Made by a program: the position numbers and the translations under genes | The notes under the pieces: generated by a model | What the model was told of the DNA's origin: nothing | Seen by the model: the letters and a program-made list of their open reading frames with translations, nothing else | The model's database searches: none | Shown: positions 35,859 to 43,796 of the stretch, piece after piece | Layout: the number at the start of each line of letters is the position of its first letter | Numbering within the stretch: position 1 is the stretch's first letter | Source: CALSMU01 sp965230225 | GTDB taxonomy: Bacteria; Bacteroidota; Bacteroidia; Flavobacteriales_D; Parvicellaceae | Assembly (NCBI GenBank): GCA_965230225.1 | Contig: CBDDKM010000010.1 | Location: forward strand, 744,001-808,000 | Reading direction: 5' to 3' | DNA length: 64,000 nt

Positions 35859-35914
35859 AGAATAAAATATTTGGTTTTCCCAATAACACTGGGAATCAAA
35901 CCATTGTTAATATT

Positions 35915-35944
35915 ATCCCGAAACTTTTTGAAAAGTTTCGGGAT
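35915..35944 (+). terminator. Intrinsic terminator of the TonB receptor gene
   Basis: Arms ATCCCGAAACTT (35915-35926) and AAGTTTCGGGAT (35933-35944) with a 6-base loop, followed by TTCTTTT. It lies 56 bases after the stop codon. Confidence 0.85.
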
Positions 35945-35973
35945 TTCTTTTGATTCCCCCGAATAATTGTGCT

Positions 35974-36017
35974 TATCTTTACATCCCGTATTCATTAATT
36001 TAATTACCGATACGGGA
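35974..36017 (+). promoter_or_regulatory. pyrG promoter and start-codon-proximal hairpin
   Basis: TATCTTTA (35974-35981) is a near-consensus -7 box, and TTG at 35950-35952 lies 21 bases before it. The predicted leader contains TCCCGTAT (35984-35991) and ATACGGGA (36010-36017), an 8-bp inverted repeat whose 3' arm ends one base before the pyrG ATG. If the transcript starts at or before 35984 this hairpin would sit at the 5' end and mask the ribosome landing site. Start-site choice could therefore control PyrG level. This is an inference from layout. Confidence 0.5.
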
Positions 36018-36018
36018 C

Positions 36019-37641
36019 ATGTCAAATTCTACAAAGTATATTTTCGTTACAGGTGGCGTTGCTTCATCTTTAGGAAAAGGTATTATTTCTGCTTCTTTAG
36101 CTAAATTATTACAGGCAAGAGGTTACTCTGTAACCATTCAAAAACTGGATCCATACCTAAACGTAGATCCGGGAACACTTAACCCGTACGAACATGGTGA
36201 GTGTTACGTAACAGAAGACGGAGCAGAAACAGATTTGGATCTTGGTCACTACGAGCGGTTTTTAAATGTCCCTACCTCTCAGGCGAACAACGTTACTACT
36301 GGAAGAATCTATCAATCGGTAATTACAAAAGAAAGAAAAGGTGAATACCTTGGAAAAACCGTACAGGTTATTCCTCACATTACCAATGAAATTAAAGAGC
36401 ACATTCAGATCCTTGGGAAAACAGGGAAATTTGAATTTGTTATTACGGAAATTGGAGGAACTGTTGGAGATATTGAATCTCTACCATTTATTGAAGCTAT
36501 CAGACAGTTAAAATGGGAGTTCCCTAACGATGTTCAATTTATTCACTTAACCCTGGTACCATACCTTGCAGCTAGTGGTGAATTGAAGACAAAGCCTACT
36601 CAACACTCTGTAAAAACATTATTGGAATACGGGGTTCAACCGGATATTCTTGTTTGTAGATCAGAGCACCACTTAAACGACGAAATAAAAACGAAAGTAG
36701 CAAGATTCTGTAACGTAGAAAAAGAAGCAGTTATTGAATCGATCGATGCAGATACGATTTACGATGTGCCTCTGTTAATGCAAGAAGAACGATTAGACGA
36801 GGTAGTATTGAAGCACCTTGGTATGCCTACCATTAACCAGCCGGACTTAAACATCTGGAAAGAATTCTTAACAAACTTGAAGAACCCTGAAAAGGAAATC
36901 AATATTGGACTGGTAGGAAAGTATGTAGAATTAAAAGACTCTTATAAATCCATAGCAGAAGGATTTGTTCATGCAGGAGCTGCAAACCACTGCAAAGTAA
37001 ACGTAAAATGGATTCACTCTGAAGAGTTAAATGAAGATAATGTTGCTGCTGCCTTTGAAGGACTAAAAGGTATTCTGGTAGCCCCTGGTTTTGGAACCAG
37101 AGGTATTGAAGGAAAGATTTCGGCGGTAAAATATGCAAGAGAAAACAAAGTTCCATTCTTAGGTATTTGCTTAGGAATGCAATGTGCAGTTATAGAATTT
37201 GCCAGAAACGTACTAGGATATTCTGACGCACATACTGTAGAAATTGATACCAACACTTCTCATCCGGTAATCGACATCATGGAAGAGCAAAAGAACATTG
37301 CCGACATGGGTGGAACCATGAGATTGGGAGCTTACCCTTGTAAGATTTCGGATAACTCAATTGCCATGGAAGTTTATGGTAAGGAAGATATCTCAGAGCG
37401 TCATCGTCACAGATACGAATTTAACAGCAAGTATTTGCCAGAGTATGAAGAAAACGGAATGCTTGCTACCGGTATTAACCCGAACAACAATTTGGTTGAG
37501 ATCGTGGAAATCCCAGATCACCCATGGTTTATTGGTGTTCAGTTTCATCCGGAGTATAAAAGTACGGTAGTAAATCCTCACCCACTATTTGTAGAGTTTA
37601 TTAAAGCTGCTGTTAACGCCAATCAAAAAGTTGAGGCATAA
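36019..37641 (+). CDS. pyrG: CTP synthase
   Basis: 540 residues, the normal PyrG length. The amidoligase half begins KYIFVTGGVASSLGKGI and contains the ATP/UTP site segment GECYVTEDGAETDLDLGHYERF. The glutamine amidotransferase half has the nucleophile motif LGICLGMQCAVIEFARN (Cys) and the C-terminal HPEYKS His/Glu pair. It makes CTP from UTP using glutamine and ATP in the cytosol and is feedback-regulated by CTP. The next gene starts 3 bases after the stop. Confidence 0.97.
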   Translation: MSNSTKYIFVTGGVASSLGKGIISASLAKLLQARGYSVTIQKLDPYLNVDPGTLNPYEHGECYVTEDGAETDLDLGHYERFLNVPTSQANNVTTGRIYQSVITKERKGEYLGKTVQVIPHITNEIKEHIQILGKTGKFEFVITEIGGTVGDIESLPFIEAIRQLKWEFPNDVQFIHLTLVPYLAASGELKTKPTQHSVKTLLEYGVQPDILVCRSEHHLNDEIKTKVARFCNVEKEAVIESIDADTIYDVPLLMQEERLDEVVLKHLGMPTINQPDLNIWKEFLTNLKNPEKEINIGLVGKYVELKDSYKSIAEGFVHAGAANHCKVNVKWIHSEELNEDNVAAAFEGLKGILVAPGFGTRGIEGKISAVKYARENKVPFLGICLGMQCAVIEFARNVLGYSDAHTVEIDTNTSHPVIDIMEEQKNIADMGGTMRLGAYPCKISDNSIAMEVYGKEDISERHRHRYEFNSKYLPEYEENGMLATGINPNNNLVEIVEIPDHPWFIGVQFHPEYKSTVVNPHPLFVEFIKAAVNANQKVEA

Positions 37642-37644
37642 GCA

Positions 37645-38070
37645 ATGAGTTCTGAGGAACAAAAAGCTGAAGCTATTGTAGCTAAAATGATGGATAACGA
37701 TCATTTTAGCATTTGGTTAGGTATTGAAGTTGAAAAGGTATCTACCGGATATTCCAGACTTTCTTTAACCATAAAAAAAGACATGCTAAATGGGTTTGGT
37801 ATTGCCCATGGTGGTATTACCTACTCCATTTCGGATAGTGCTTTAGCCTTTGCAGCTAACTCGCATGGGAGACAATCTGTTTCTGTAGAAACATCCATTT
37901 CACATACGAAACCTTGTAAAGAGGGAGACAAAATTACTGCGATAGCTGAAGAAGTTAGCCGCTCTAATAAAATAGCCATATACAATATTACGGTTACCAA
38001 TCAAAAGGGTGATACGGTTGCTCTTTTTAAAGGAACGGTGTACAGAAGTGACAAAGAATGGGAAGTTTAA
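37645..38070 (+). CDS. paaI: PaaI-type hotdog thioesterase
   Basis: 141 residues. The active-site helix region NGFGIAHGGITYSISDSALAFAANSHG, with the conserved HGG and acidic residue, and the later SVSVETSISHTKPC strand match PaaI hydroxyphenylacetyl-CoA thioesterases. It would hydrolyse stalled CoA esters of the phenylacetate pathway in the cytosol. The adjacent thiolase and the later PaaY-like and PaaZ genes support this over a generic thioesterase. It is 3 bases after pyrG, so probably co-transcribed with it. Confidence 0.85.
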   Translation: MSSEEQKAEAIVAKMMDNDHFSIWLGIEVEKVSTGYSRLSLTIKKDMLNGFGIAHGGITYSISDSALAFAANSHGRQSVSVETSISHTKPCKEGDKITAIAEEVSRSNKIAIYNITVTNQKGDTVALFKGTVYRSDKEWEV

Positions 38071-38131
38071 CCAACCGTGAATTTCAAACATTTTCTTACC
38101 TTCATTCCCCGAAATTTTAGATTTTAAATCC

Positions 38132-38147
38132 AAGCAAAATTTTGCTT
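38132..38147. promoter_or_regulatory. Perfect 16-bp palindrome before the thiolase gene
   Basis: AAGCAAAATTTTGCTT is a perfect palindrome in the 92-base gap upstream of the thiolase ATG at 38163. It could be an operator for a dimeric repressor of phenylacetate genes or a small RNA hairpin. No T-run follows, so it is not a typical terminator. Confidence 0.4.
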
Positions 38148-38162
38148 CAAAAATATTTAACC

Positions 38163-39371
38163 ATGAAAGACGCTTACATCATTGATGCCATTAGAACCCC
38201 TATCGGAAATTTTGGAGGAACCCTTGCACCTGTTCGTACAGATGATTTGGGAGCTCATGTAATAAGGGAACTGATTCAACGTAACCCGAGTTTGAACACT
38301 ATGGAAATCGAAGATGTTTTGTTCGGGTGTGCTAACCAGGCTGGAGAAGACAATAGAAATGTTGCCAGAATGTGTGGATTACTTGCAGGTTTACCATGGC
38401 AAGTGGGGGGAGAAACAGTTAACAGACTTTGTTCTTCAGGAATGGCTTCTGTTGCCAATGCTTCCAGAGCGATTAAATTAGGAGATGGAGACATTTATGT
38501 AGCCGGAGGTGTTGAACACATGACCAGAGGTCCATGGGTAATTTCGAAAGTATCTAAACCTTTCGGTAGAGATGCTGAAATGCACGACAGTAGTTTTGGA
38601 TGGAGATTCATTAACCCTAAAATGAAAGAACTGTACGGAACTGATGGTATGGGTACTACAGCAGAAAACCTGGCAGAGATGTACAACATTAACAGAGAGG
38701 ATCAGGATAAATTTGCTTTATGGAGCCAAATGAAAGCTACTAAAGCTCAGGCTTCGGGAAGATTGGCTAAAGAAATTATTGCTGTGGAAATTCCTCAAAG
38801 AAAAAAGGACCCGATTATTTTTGACAAAGATGAATTCATTAAACCTAACTCATCTTTAGAGATATTAGGTAAGTTGAGAACAGCCTTTAAAAAAGAAGGA
38901 GGAACAGTTACTGCCGGAAATGCATCTGGGCTAAATGATGGTGCTGCTGCCATGCTAATTGCATCTGAAGAAGCTGCTACGAGAAACAACCTTACTCCTA
39001 AAGCAAGAATTGTATCGTCTGCAATTGCAGGAGTTGAACCAAGAATTATGGGAATTGGACCTGTTTATGCTTCAGAAAAAGCACTTAAAAGAGCAGGGCT
39101 AACTCTTGATGATATGGACATCATTGAGCTTAATGAAGCTTTTGCTGCTCAAAGTCTTGCTTGTACTAGAAAAATGGGATTAGCTGATGATGACCCTAGA
39201 ATTAATCCTAATGGAGGTGCTATTGCTATTGGACACCCACTAGGAATGACAGGAACCAGAATTCTGCAAACTGCAGCACTTGAGCTTCATGAGCAGAATA
39301 AAAAATATGCTTTGGTTACTCTATGTATTGGAGTTGGTCAAGGATATGCTATGGTTATTGAGAGAGTATAA
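38163..39371 (+). CDS. paaJ: 3-oxoadipyl-CoA/acetyl-CoA thiolase
   Basis: 402 residues from ATG 38163 (MKDAYIIDAIRTPIGNFGG); a TTG seven codons upstream is inside the palindrome and less likely. Active-site motifs are NRLCSSGMASV (nucleophilic Cys near 91), NPNGGAIAIGHPLGMTGTR (His) and CIGVGQGYAMVIE (second Cys). The N-terminal AYIIDAIRTPIGNFGGTLAPVRTDDL pattern, read in two pieces, is typical of PaaJ/PcaF, which cleave 3-oxoadipyl-CoA to succinyl-CoA and acetyl-CoA. A general fatty-acid thiolase is the alternative. Confidence 0.9.
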   Translation: MKDAYIIDAIRTPIGNFGGTLAPVRTDDLGAHVIRELIQRNPSLNTMEIEDVLFGCANQAGEDNRNVARMCGLLAGLPWQVGGETVNRLCSSGMASVANASRAIKLGDGDIYVAGGVEHMTRGPWVISKVSKPFGRDAEMHDSSFGWRFINPKMKELYGTDGMGTTAENLAEMYNINREDQDKFALWSQMKATKAQASGRLAKEIIAVEIPQRKKDPIIFDKDEFIKPNSSLEILGKLRTAFKKEGGTVTAGNASGLNDGAAAMLIASEEAATRNNLTPKARIVSSAIAGVEPRIMGIGPVYASEKALKRAGLTLDDMDIIELNEAFAAQSLACTRKMGLADDDPRINPNGGAIAIGHPLGMTGTRILQTAALELHEQNKKYALVTLCIGVGQGYAMVIERV

Positions 39372-39396
39372 TTAACCTTCCATTGCAAAAAAATTG

Positions 39397-39429
39397 AATT
39401 GTACTGAGAGTTTTTCTTTCAGTACAATT
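39397..39429 (+). terminator. Intrinsic terminator of the thiolase gene
   Basis: Arms AATTGTACTGA (39397-39407) and TCAGTACAATT (39419-39429) form a perfect 11-bp stem, followed by five T. It lies 25 bases after the stop. Confidence 0.9.
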
Positions 39430-39498
39430 TTTTTATGATCAAATTAACAACCATTCCCCATAAAACTCCGTAAAAGGACTACCTACACACCACACTTA

Positions 39499-39891
39499 AT
39501 GAAAGACCACAACGTAGAAAAGCACTATTTTCAAAAAGGATTTATGTTCCTAAGGGAAGATGGCATACTGGAAGTAGTTACCATTGATGCTGTAAACATA
39601 ACCCCCTCTGACATGGATGAGATGATTAATCTTGCCGGAAAAGTAACTGGGGGTGATAAGGTTAAACAACTATTTATGGTCGGTAAACTTACCGTTCCTA
39701 ATTTGGAAAGCATCGAGAAGATTCTTAAACCGGATACAGCTAGATTTGCTACAGCCTATGCCTTTGTTATACAGTCTAAAATACAAACCATCATTGGTAA
39801 ATTTTTAACCAATGCCAAGAACAAACCAGTTCCAATTAAGTATTTTAGCGCAAAAGAATCTGCTGTCGATTGGCTTCAGCAGTTAAATTAA
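39499..39891 (+). CDS. Small STAS/SpoIIAA-like protein
   Basis: 130 residues, cytosolic. The strand-helix pattern (FMFLREDGILEVVTID, VKQLFMVGKLT, ATAYAFVIQSKIQTIIGKF) and the ending PIKYFSAKESAVDWLQQL match a Bacteroidota family with a SpoIIAA/STAS-like fold. No phosphorylatable Ser motif can be assigned. It is paralogous in layout to the 138-residue protein at 40488, and the two flank the PaaY-like gene. A role in signalling is possible but unproven. Confidence 0.7.
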   Translation: MKDHNVEKHYFQKGFMFLREDGILEVVTIDAVNITPSDMDEMINLAGKVTGGDKVKQLFMVGKLTVPNLESIEKILKPDTARFATAYAFVIQSKIQTIIGKFLTNAKNKPVPIKYFSAKESAVDWLQQLN

Positions 39892-39896
39892 CAAAG

Positions 39897-40487
39897 ATGA
39901 TCTACGAGTTTAATGGCTTTAAACCGGTTATTCACGAATCGGCTTATGTTCACCCACAGGCAAATGTAACAGGAAATGTTTTCATAGGTAAAGATGTATA
40001 CATTGGCCCTGGTGCGGTACTTAGAGGCGACTGGGGTAAAATTGTTATTGAGGATGGCTGCAATGTCCAGGAAAACTGTGTGATTCACATGTTTCCAGGA
40101 ACAACCGTGACTTTAAAAGAAAGTGCACACATTGGACATGGAGCTATTATTCATGGTGGTACCGTAGGTAAAAATACTCTTGTAGGAATGGGAGCAGTTC
40201 TAATGGATGACATTAACATCGGAGATGAGTGCATCATTGGATCGTTATGCTTTGTTCCGGCAAAAATGGAAATTCCATCTAGAAAACTTGTGGTTGGTAA
40301 TCCTGCAAAAGTTATTAAAGATGTAAGTGATGATATGATCTCCTGGAAAACCAAGGGAACAAAATTGTATCAGCAATTACCAAAAATGTGCATGGATACC
40401 CTCAAAGAATGTGAACCTTTGCGTGAACCAGAAGAGAACAGACCTGTACAGGAAAATATATTCGAGACCTGGTCTAATACCAAATAA
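39897..40487 (+). CDS. paaY: PaaY / gamma-carbonic-anhydrase-like hexapeptide protein
   Basis: 196 residues from the ATG at 39897, 5 bases after the upstream stop; the open frame before it overlaps the previous gene and is rejected. A left-handed beta-helix covers about 10-150, shown by repeats such as NVTGNVFIGKDVYIGPGAVLRGDWG. The three zinc His residues are in VIHMFPG, AHIGHGAIIHGG. The C-terminus resembles PaaY, a thioesterase that protects the phenylacetate pathway. Given the nearby paaI, thiolase and paaZ this is preferred over a plain carbonic anhydrase. Confidence 0.87.
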   Translation: MIYEFNGFKPVIHESAYVHPQANVTGNVFIGKDVYIGPGAVLRGDWGKIVIEDGCNVQENCVIHMFPGTTVTLKESAHIGHGAIIHGGTVGKNTLVGMGAVLMDDINIGDECIIGSLCFVPAKMEIPSRKLVVGNPAKVIKDVSDDMISWKTKGTKLYQQLPKMCMDTLKECEPLREPEENRPVQENIFETWSNTK

Positions 40488-40904
40488 GTGAAAGAAATTG
40501 AGATGATCGAAATAGAAGTATCCGTACCATTCGAATATGGATTAATTGAGCTACGGTCAGATAATATTCTAACGTTCGAACCAGCACCAGATATGGACTC
40601 GATTACCTTAGATTATCTAAAAGTCTCTCATGAAATCTTCATGTATGTTACGAAAGGTACTCCCAGACCATTTTTTTCCAATAATATTAGCATGAAGAAT
40701 ACCGGTGGTGCTGCGGAGAAAAAGTTCATCAAACAGAACTTTCATAAATTCGCTTCTGCATGTGGAATGACTGAGAAACATGCCATTACCAGGCACATGG
40801 TTCACTTATTTCTGCACATCTACCAACCTAGAATTCCAATTAAAATGTTCAAGACCAAAGAGGAGGCCATTACCTGGCTAAAATCTCTTCCACCTATCCA
40901 ATAA
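40488..40904 (+). CDS. Small STAS/SpoIIAA-like protein (second copy)
   Basis: 138 residues with GTG start at 40488, directly after the PaaY stop; ATG at 40503 is an alternative. The layout is the same as the protein at 39499: an N-terminal strand pair with LIELRSDNILTFEP, a middle helix, and the ending PIKMFKTKEEAITWLKSL, which parallels PIKYFSAKESAVDWLQQL. Probably a diverged paralog. Its end overlaps the convergent DUF2461 gene by 11 bases. Confidence 0.7.
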   Translation: MKEIEMIEIEVSVPFEYGLIELRSDNILTFEPAPDMDSITLDYLKVSHEIFMYVTKGTPRPFFSNNISMKNTGGAAEKKFIKQNFHKFASACGMTEKHAITRHMVHLFLHIYQPRIPIKMFKTKEEAITWLKSLPPIQ

Positions 40905-41562
40905 CTGGTCTTTTTAGAAAATCTGATATTGGCTTAATGGTTTTGTATAAATCCACTACCTGATCCATAAAATTATCTTCCAGAATGCTATCTGCCGACA
41001 TGGAATGCCAGAAATACCAATTCTTATTGTAGATCAAAGGTTGTGATTCTGCTGCTTCCTTTAACTCTTTAGGAATCCTCTTAGCCTTTTCACCTTGTAC
41101 CTCCCCAAACAACTTAACAAACTTCTTATCGCTAATCAATGAGCTAAACTGATCCATGTGGTCTGCAATTTCCTCTCTTACTCTTAGTACCTGATCTGAA
41201 GATAACATGTATACACCTCCGTAAACTCTTACCTCTTCAGGATTCAACTCAATGTAAATTCCAGGAATATCTTTACCCTTTTTTCCTCTCTCACTGATGA
41301 TGGCAGAACGATTTAATTTATAAGGTGTTTTGTCCTTTGAAAAACGAATATCTCTATTAATTCGAAAAATACATTGATTAGGAGTTACGTCCCAAGTAGG
41401 CTCCAATTGTCTTAGTCGACTAATTAACTCTTCAACAAAGCTTTTAAACGGCTCTTTTACACTTTTATCGTAACGCTTTCTATTAACATCAAACCAGTCT
41501 TTGTTGTTGTTTGCAGCTAACTCTTTAAAAAATTCATTAAAATCCGAGGTAAAAAATGTCAT
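40894..41562 (-). CDS. DUF2461 family protein
   Basis: 222 residues. The N-terminal FFKELAANNNKDWFDVNRKRYD, FRINRDIRFSKDKTPYKLNRSA and YIELNPEEVRVYGGVYML segments are diagnostic for DUF2461 (TIGR02453 type). Cytosolic; function unknown in the whole family. It is 2 bases downstream of a small gene on the same strand and converges on the STAS-like gene with an 11-base overlap. Confidence 0.88.
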   Translation of the reverse strand: MTFFTSDFNEFFKELAANNNKDWFDVNRKRYDKSVKEPFKSFVEELISRLRQLEPTWDVTPNQCIFRINRDIRFSKDKTPYKLNRSAIISERGKKGKDIPGIYIELNPEEVRVYGGVYMLSSDQVLRVREEIADHMDQFSSLISDKKFVKLFGEVQGEKAKRIPKELKEAAESQPLIYNKNWYFWHSMSADSILEDNFMDQVVDLYKTIKPISDFLKRPVIG

Positions 41563-41564
41563 GT

Positions 41565-41813
41565 CTATATGTATAATGGTTCACTTGGCTCAATGCTAAA
41601 CTTAATGTTCGCTTCTACCAATTCTTCTTTTAATCCTTTAGGTAACTCTTCCTCCAACACCTTCACTATTTCCTGACAAACTGCTCTTTCTACTTTTGCT
41701 TTTTTGATGTCTTTTGACAATAAAACTCCAGCCAGCATTTTCACTAATTCTCCTTTATGAGCTCTTACAACCTCCTTGGGATTTGTCACATCAATGTCTA
41801 TAATGATCTTCAT
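41565..41813 (-). CDS. Small protein of unknown function
   Basis: 82 residues, MKIIIDIDVTNPKEVV start, then helical segments (KGELVKMLAGVLLS, ICQ-like AVCQEIVKVLEEELPKGLKEELVEANIKF). No signal or membrane segment. Not recognised. It precedes the DUF2461 gene by 2 bases and is divergent from the Crp/Fnr gene. Confidence 0.65.
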   Translation of the reverse strand: MKIIIDIDVTNPKEVVRAHKGELVKMLAGVLLSKDIKKAKVERAVCQEIVKVLEEELPKGLKEELVEANIKFSIEPSEPLYI

Positions 41814-41928
41814 CTTACTAAAAAAGTAATTTTTAAGACAATATTAGCGTTTGATAAGGAATGTTTAGCAAGAATAATCATTTATTTCTTAACTATGTGA
41901 ATGTATAACACCTACAATTACGGAACTC

Positions 41929-42612
41929 ATGGCACAAGAAGGAACTACACTCTGGTATCTCGATAACTTTAACATATTGAATGCTTTATCTCCCGAAGAA
42001 AAGATGGAGGTAAGCAAAATGGTGAACGAAATCACCACGGAGAAAAAAGACATCATCTATTTCCCTGACGATTCCTCCAATAAGATTTACTTCTTAAAAA
42101 ACGGGAAGGTTAAACTATCCAAATACTCGGACGATGGTAAAGAAATGATTCTGGCAATACTCGGTCCAGGAGAAATTTTTGGAGAATTATCAGTCGTTTT
42201 ACAAGGAAATAGAGGAGAAACAGCAGAGGTATTAGAACCTGCCATTATCTGTAGCTTGAGAATTGAAGACCTAAAAATGATGCTTCAAAAGAATCCTCAG
42301 TTTAACCTGTCTATTACCAAGTTAATTGGTATAAAACTTACTAAAGTGCAAAGCAGACTTGAATCTTTGGTATTCAAAAATACCACAGACAGAGTAAAAA
42401 GTTTTATCAAGGAAATGGCGGATGAACATGGTAGAAAATTGATTTCGGGAACAGAAATAGAAGTAAAACTGAAATTAACTCACGAAGATATCGCCAAATT
42501 AACTGCTACTACCCGACAATCTGTTACAACCATTTTAAGTCAATTGGAAAAGGAGAATGTAATCCTTTACGATCGAAAAAGAATTTTAGTAAAGAAATAC
42601 GATCAACTTTAA
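41929..42612 (+). CDS. Crp/Fnr-family transcription regulator
   Basis: 227 residues. An N-terminal cyclic-nucleotide-binding fold spans about 15-130 (FPDDSSNKIYFLKNGKVKLSKYSDDGKEMILAILGPGEIFGELS). The C-terminal winged helix has LTHEDIAKLTATTRQSVTTILSQLEKENVI as helix-turn-helix and recognition helix. There are no cysteine clusters, so it does not look like an Fe-S oxygen sensor. The effector is unknown. It differs from the Cys-rich Fnr-like regulator at 55393, whose recognition helix is TANQVSKSL. Confidence 0.9.
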   Translation: MAQEGTTLWYLDNFNILNALSPEEKMEVSKMVNEITTEKKDIIYFPDDSSNKIYFLKNGKVKLSKYSDDGKEMILAILGPGEIFGELSVVLQGNRGETAEVLEPAIICSLRIEDLKMMLQKNPQFNLSITKLIGIKLTKVQSRLESLVFKNTTDRVKSFIKEMADEHGRKLISGTEIEVKLKLTHEDIAKLTATTRQSVTTILSQLEKENVILYDRKRILVKKYDQL

Positions 42613-42628
42613 TCAAGTCAAAAAAATT

Positions 42629-42671
42629 AGGTGTCCTTCCTCCTACTCTGTAGGTTAAGAAAGGATCACCT
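42629..42671 (-). terminator. Terminator between convergent crp-like and porP genes
   Basis: Outer arms AGGTGTCCTT (42629-42638) and AAGGATCACCT (42661-42671, one bulge) enclose an inner hairpin CCTAC/GTAGG with a TCT loop. On the minus strand it is followed by AATTTTTTT, so it best serves the porP gene. Confidence 0.72.
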
Positions 42672-42686
42672 ATTTACAATAGTATT

Positions 42687-43640
42687 TTACTTTTTAGGAC
42701 CTAGATCGTAGTTCCCTAACCACAATGGGTTTACACTTCTTTCGTTATGTGTTTTTCCAATCTTTTTACAAACTCCCAACATTAATTCATGGGATCCTGA
42801 ACTGTAGTTGCGAATATTGGAAGTGGTAATGTCATAGCTATAAGAGAATCGCAGAAAAGTATTATTGTCTCCCCATTTTGCTCCAATAACGGGAGACACA
42901 GCATCTGATAAACGGTAGTTGATTCCTCCAAAAAATCGATTGTTTAACGTTGCCAAAGCCTGTAAATCTATCTGAGTAGAAGCTCCATCACTTTTAGCCA
43001 GAATCATTGGTTCTAACTCAACATTAGGAAGAATGTTGGTTTTGTAACCTGCCAGTACATAATAGTGTCGTTTTGCATCAAAATTGAATTGATTGTTATT
43101 CCCCGAAGTAAATTTTCCCTCGTTAAGGTGAGTAACAGAAAGTCCCATATAAACTCCATTTCCTCTATAGTAAGCTCCTAAATCTATGTCGAACATGTTG
43201 TCCGATGTTCCCGAAAAAGGAATAGAAGGATCCTGCATCGACTCTGGTGGAATATACCCAGTACCCCATGCTCCATGATGCAACCCAGCCGAAACACCTA
43301 AATAAAGCTCACCTCCTAGATTCATTGGAACAGCATAAGCATAAGTTAACTTGGCATGAGTACTTTTTTGAAACCCTAATTGATCATCTATTACTGCTAA
43401 ACCAACAGAACCTCGAATTACCGGAGCTTTGTACTTAGCATCAAAATAATAAGAAGTAGGAGCGCCATTAAACCCCATCCACTGGTGTCTTCCTAATAGA
43501 TTAGCGCAGATTCCGTTTCCTCCAACATAAGCTGGATTATAATACAAAGCGTAATCTTTAAAGTGAGTAAATTGAACATCCTGTTGAGCAGTTCCTGCAA
43601 ACCCTACAACAATTAACAATATGGTAAATAGTCTTTTCAT
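42687..43640 (-). CDS. PorP/SprF family type IX secretion membrane protein
   Basis: 317 residues from ATG 43640 (signal MKRLFTILLIVVGFAGTAQQ); nine extra upstream codons are open but lack sense as a signal. The family hallmarks QDVQFTHFKDYALYYNPAYVG at the N-terminus and a beta-barrel body with alternating residues are clear. PorP/SprF proteins are outer-membrane components linked to T9SS, some binding type B sorting domains such as SprB. The gene stands alone, typical of the paralogs outside the main T9SS operon. Confidence 0.9.
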   Translation of the reverse strand: MKRLFTILLIVVGFAGTAQQDVQFTHFKDYALYYNPAYVGGNGICANLLGRHQWMGFNGAPTSYYFDAKYKAPVIRGSVGLAVIDDQLGFQKSTHAKLTYAYAVPMNLGGELYLGVSAGLHHGAWGTGYIPPESMQDPSIPFSGTSDNMFDIDLGAYYRGNGVYMGLSVTHLNEGKFTSGNNNQFNFDAKRHYYVLAGYKTNILPNVELEPMILAKSDGASTQIDLQALATLNNRFFGGINYRLSDAVSPVIGAKWGDNNTFLRFSYSYDITTSNIRNYSSGSHELMLGVCKKIGKTHNERSVNPLWLGNYDLGPKK

Positions 43641-43796
43641 CTGGATCATTTTACCCGAATAATACACCTCACAAAAAAGGTTACAGCTCCCCCAACTATT
43701 TCATCCATTAAATCGTTAATATCTCGACATAAACGTTAAGAAAATACTCCCCTCAAATGAACCAGATATGCTTAAATAAGATAATTTTATTGCCTC

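Noticed and set aside
35871..35902. Second hairpin before the TonB receptor terminator
   Set aside because: GGTTTTCCC and GGGAATCAAACC pair only imperfectly, and the clear terminator follows at 35915.
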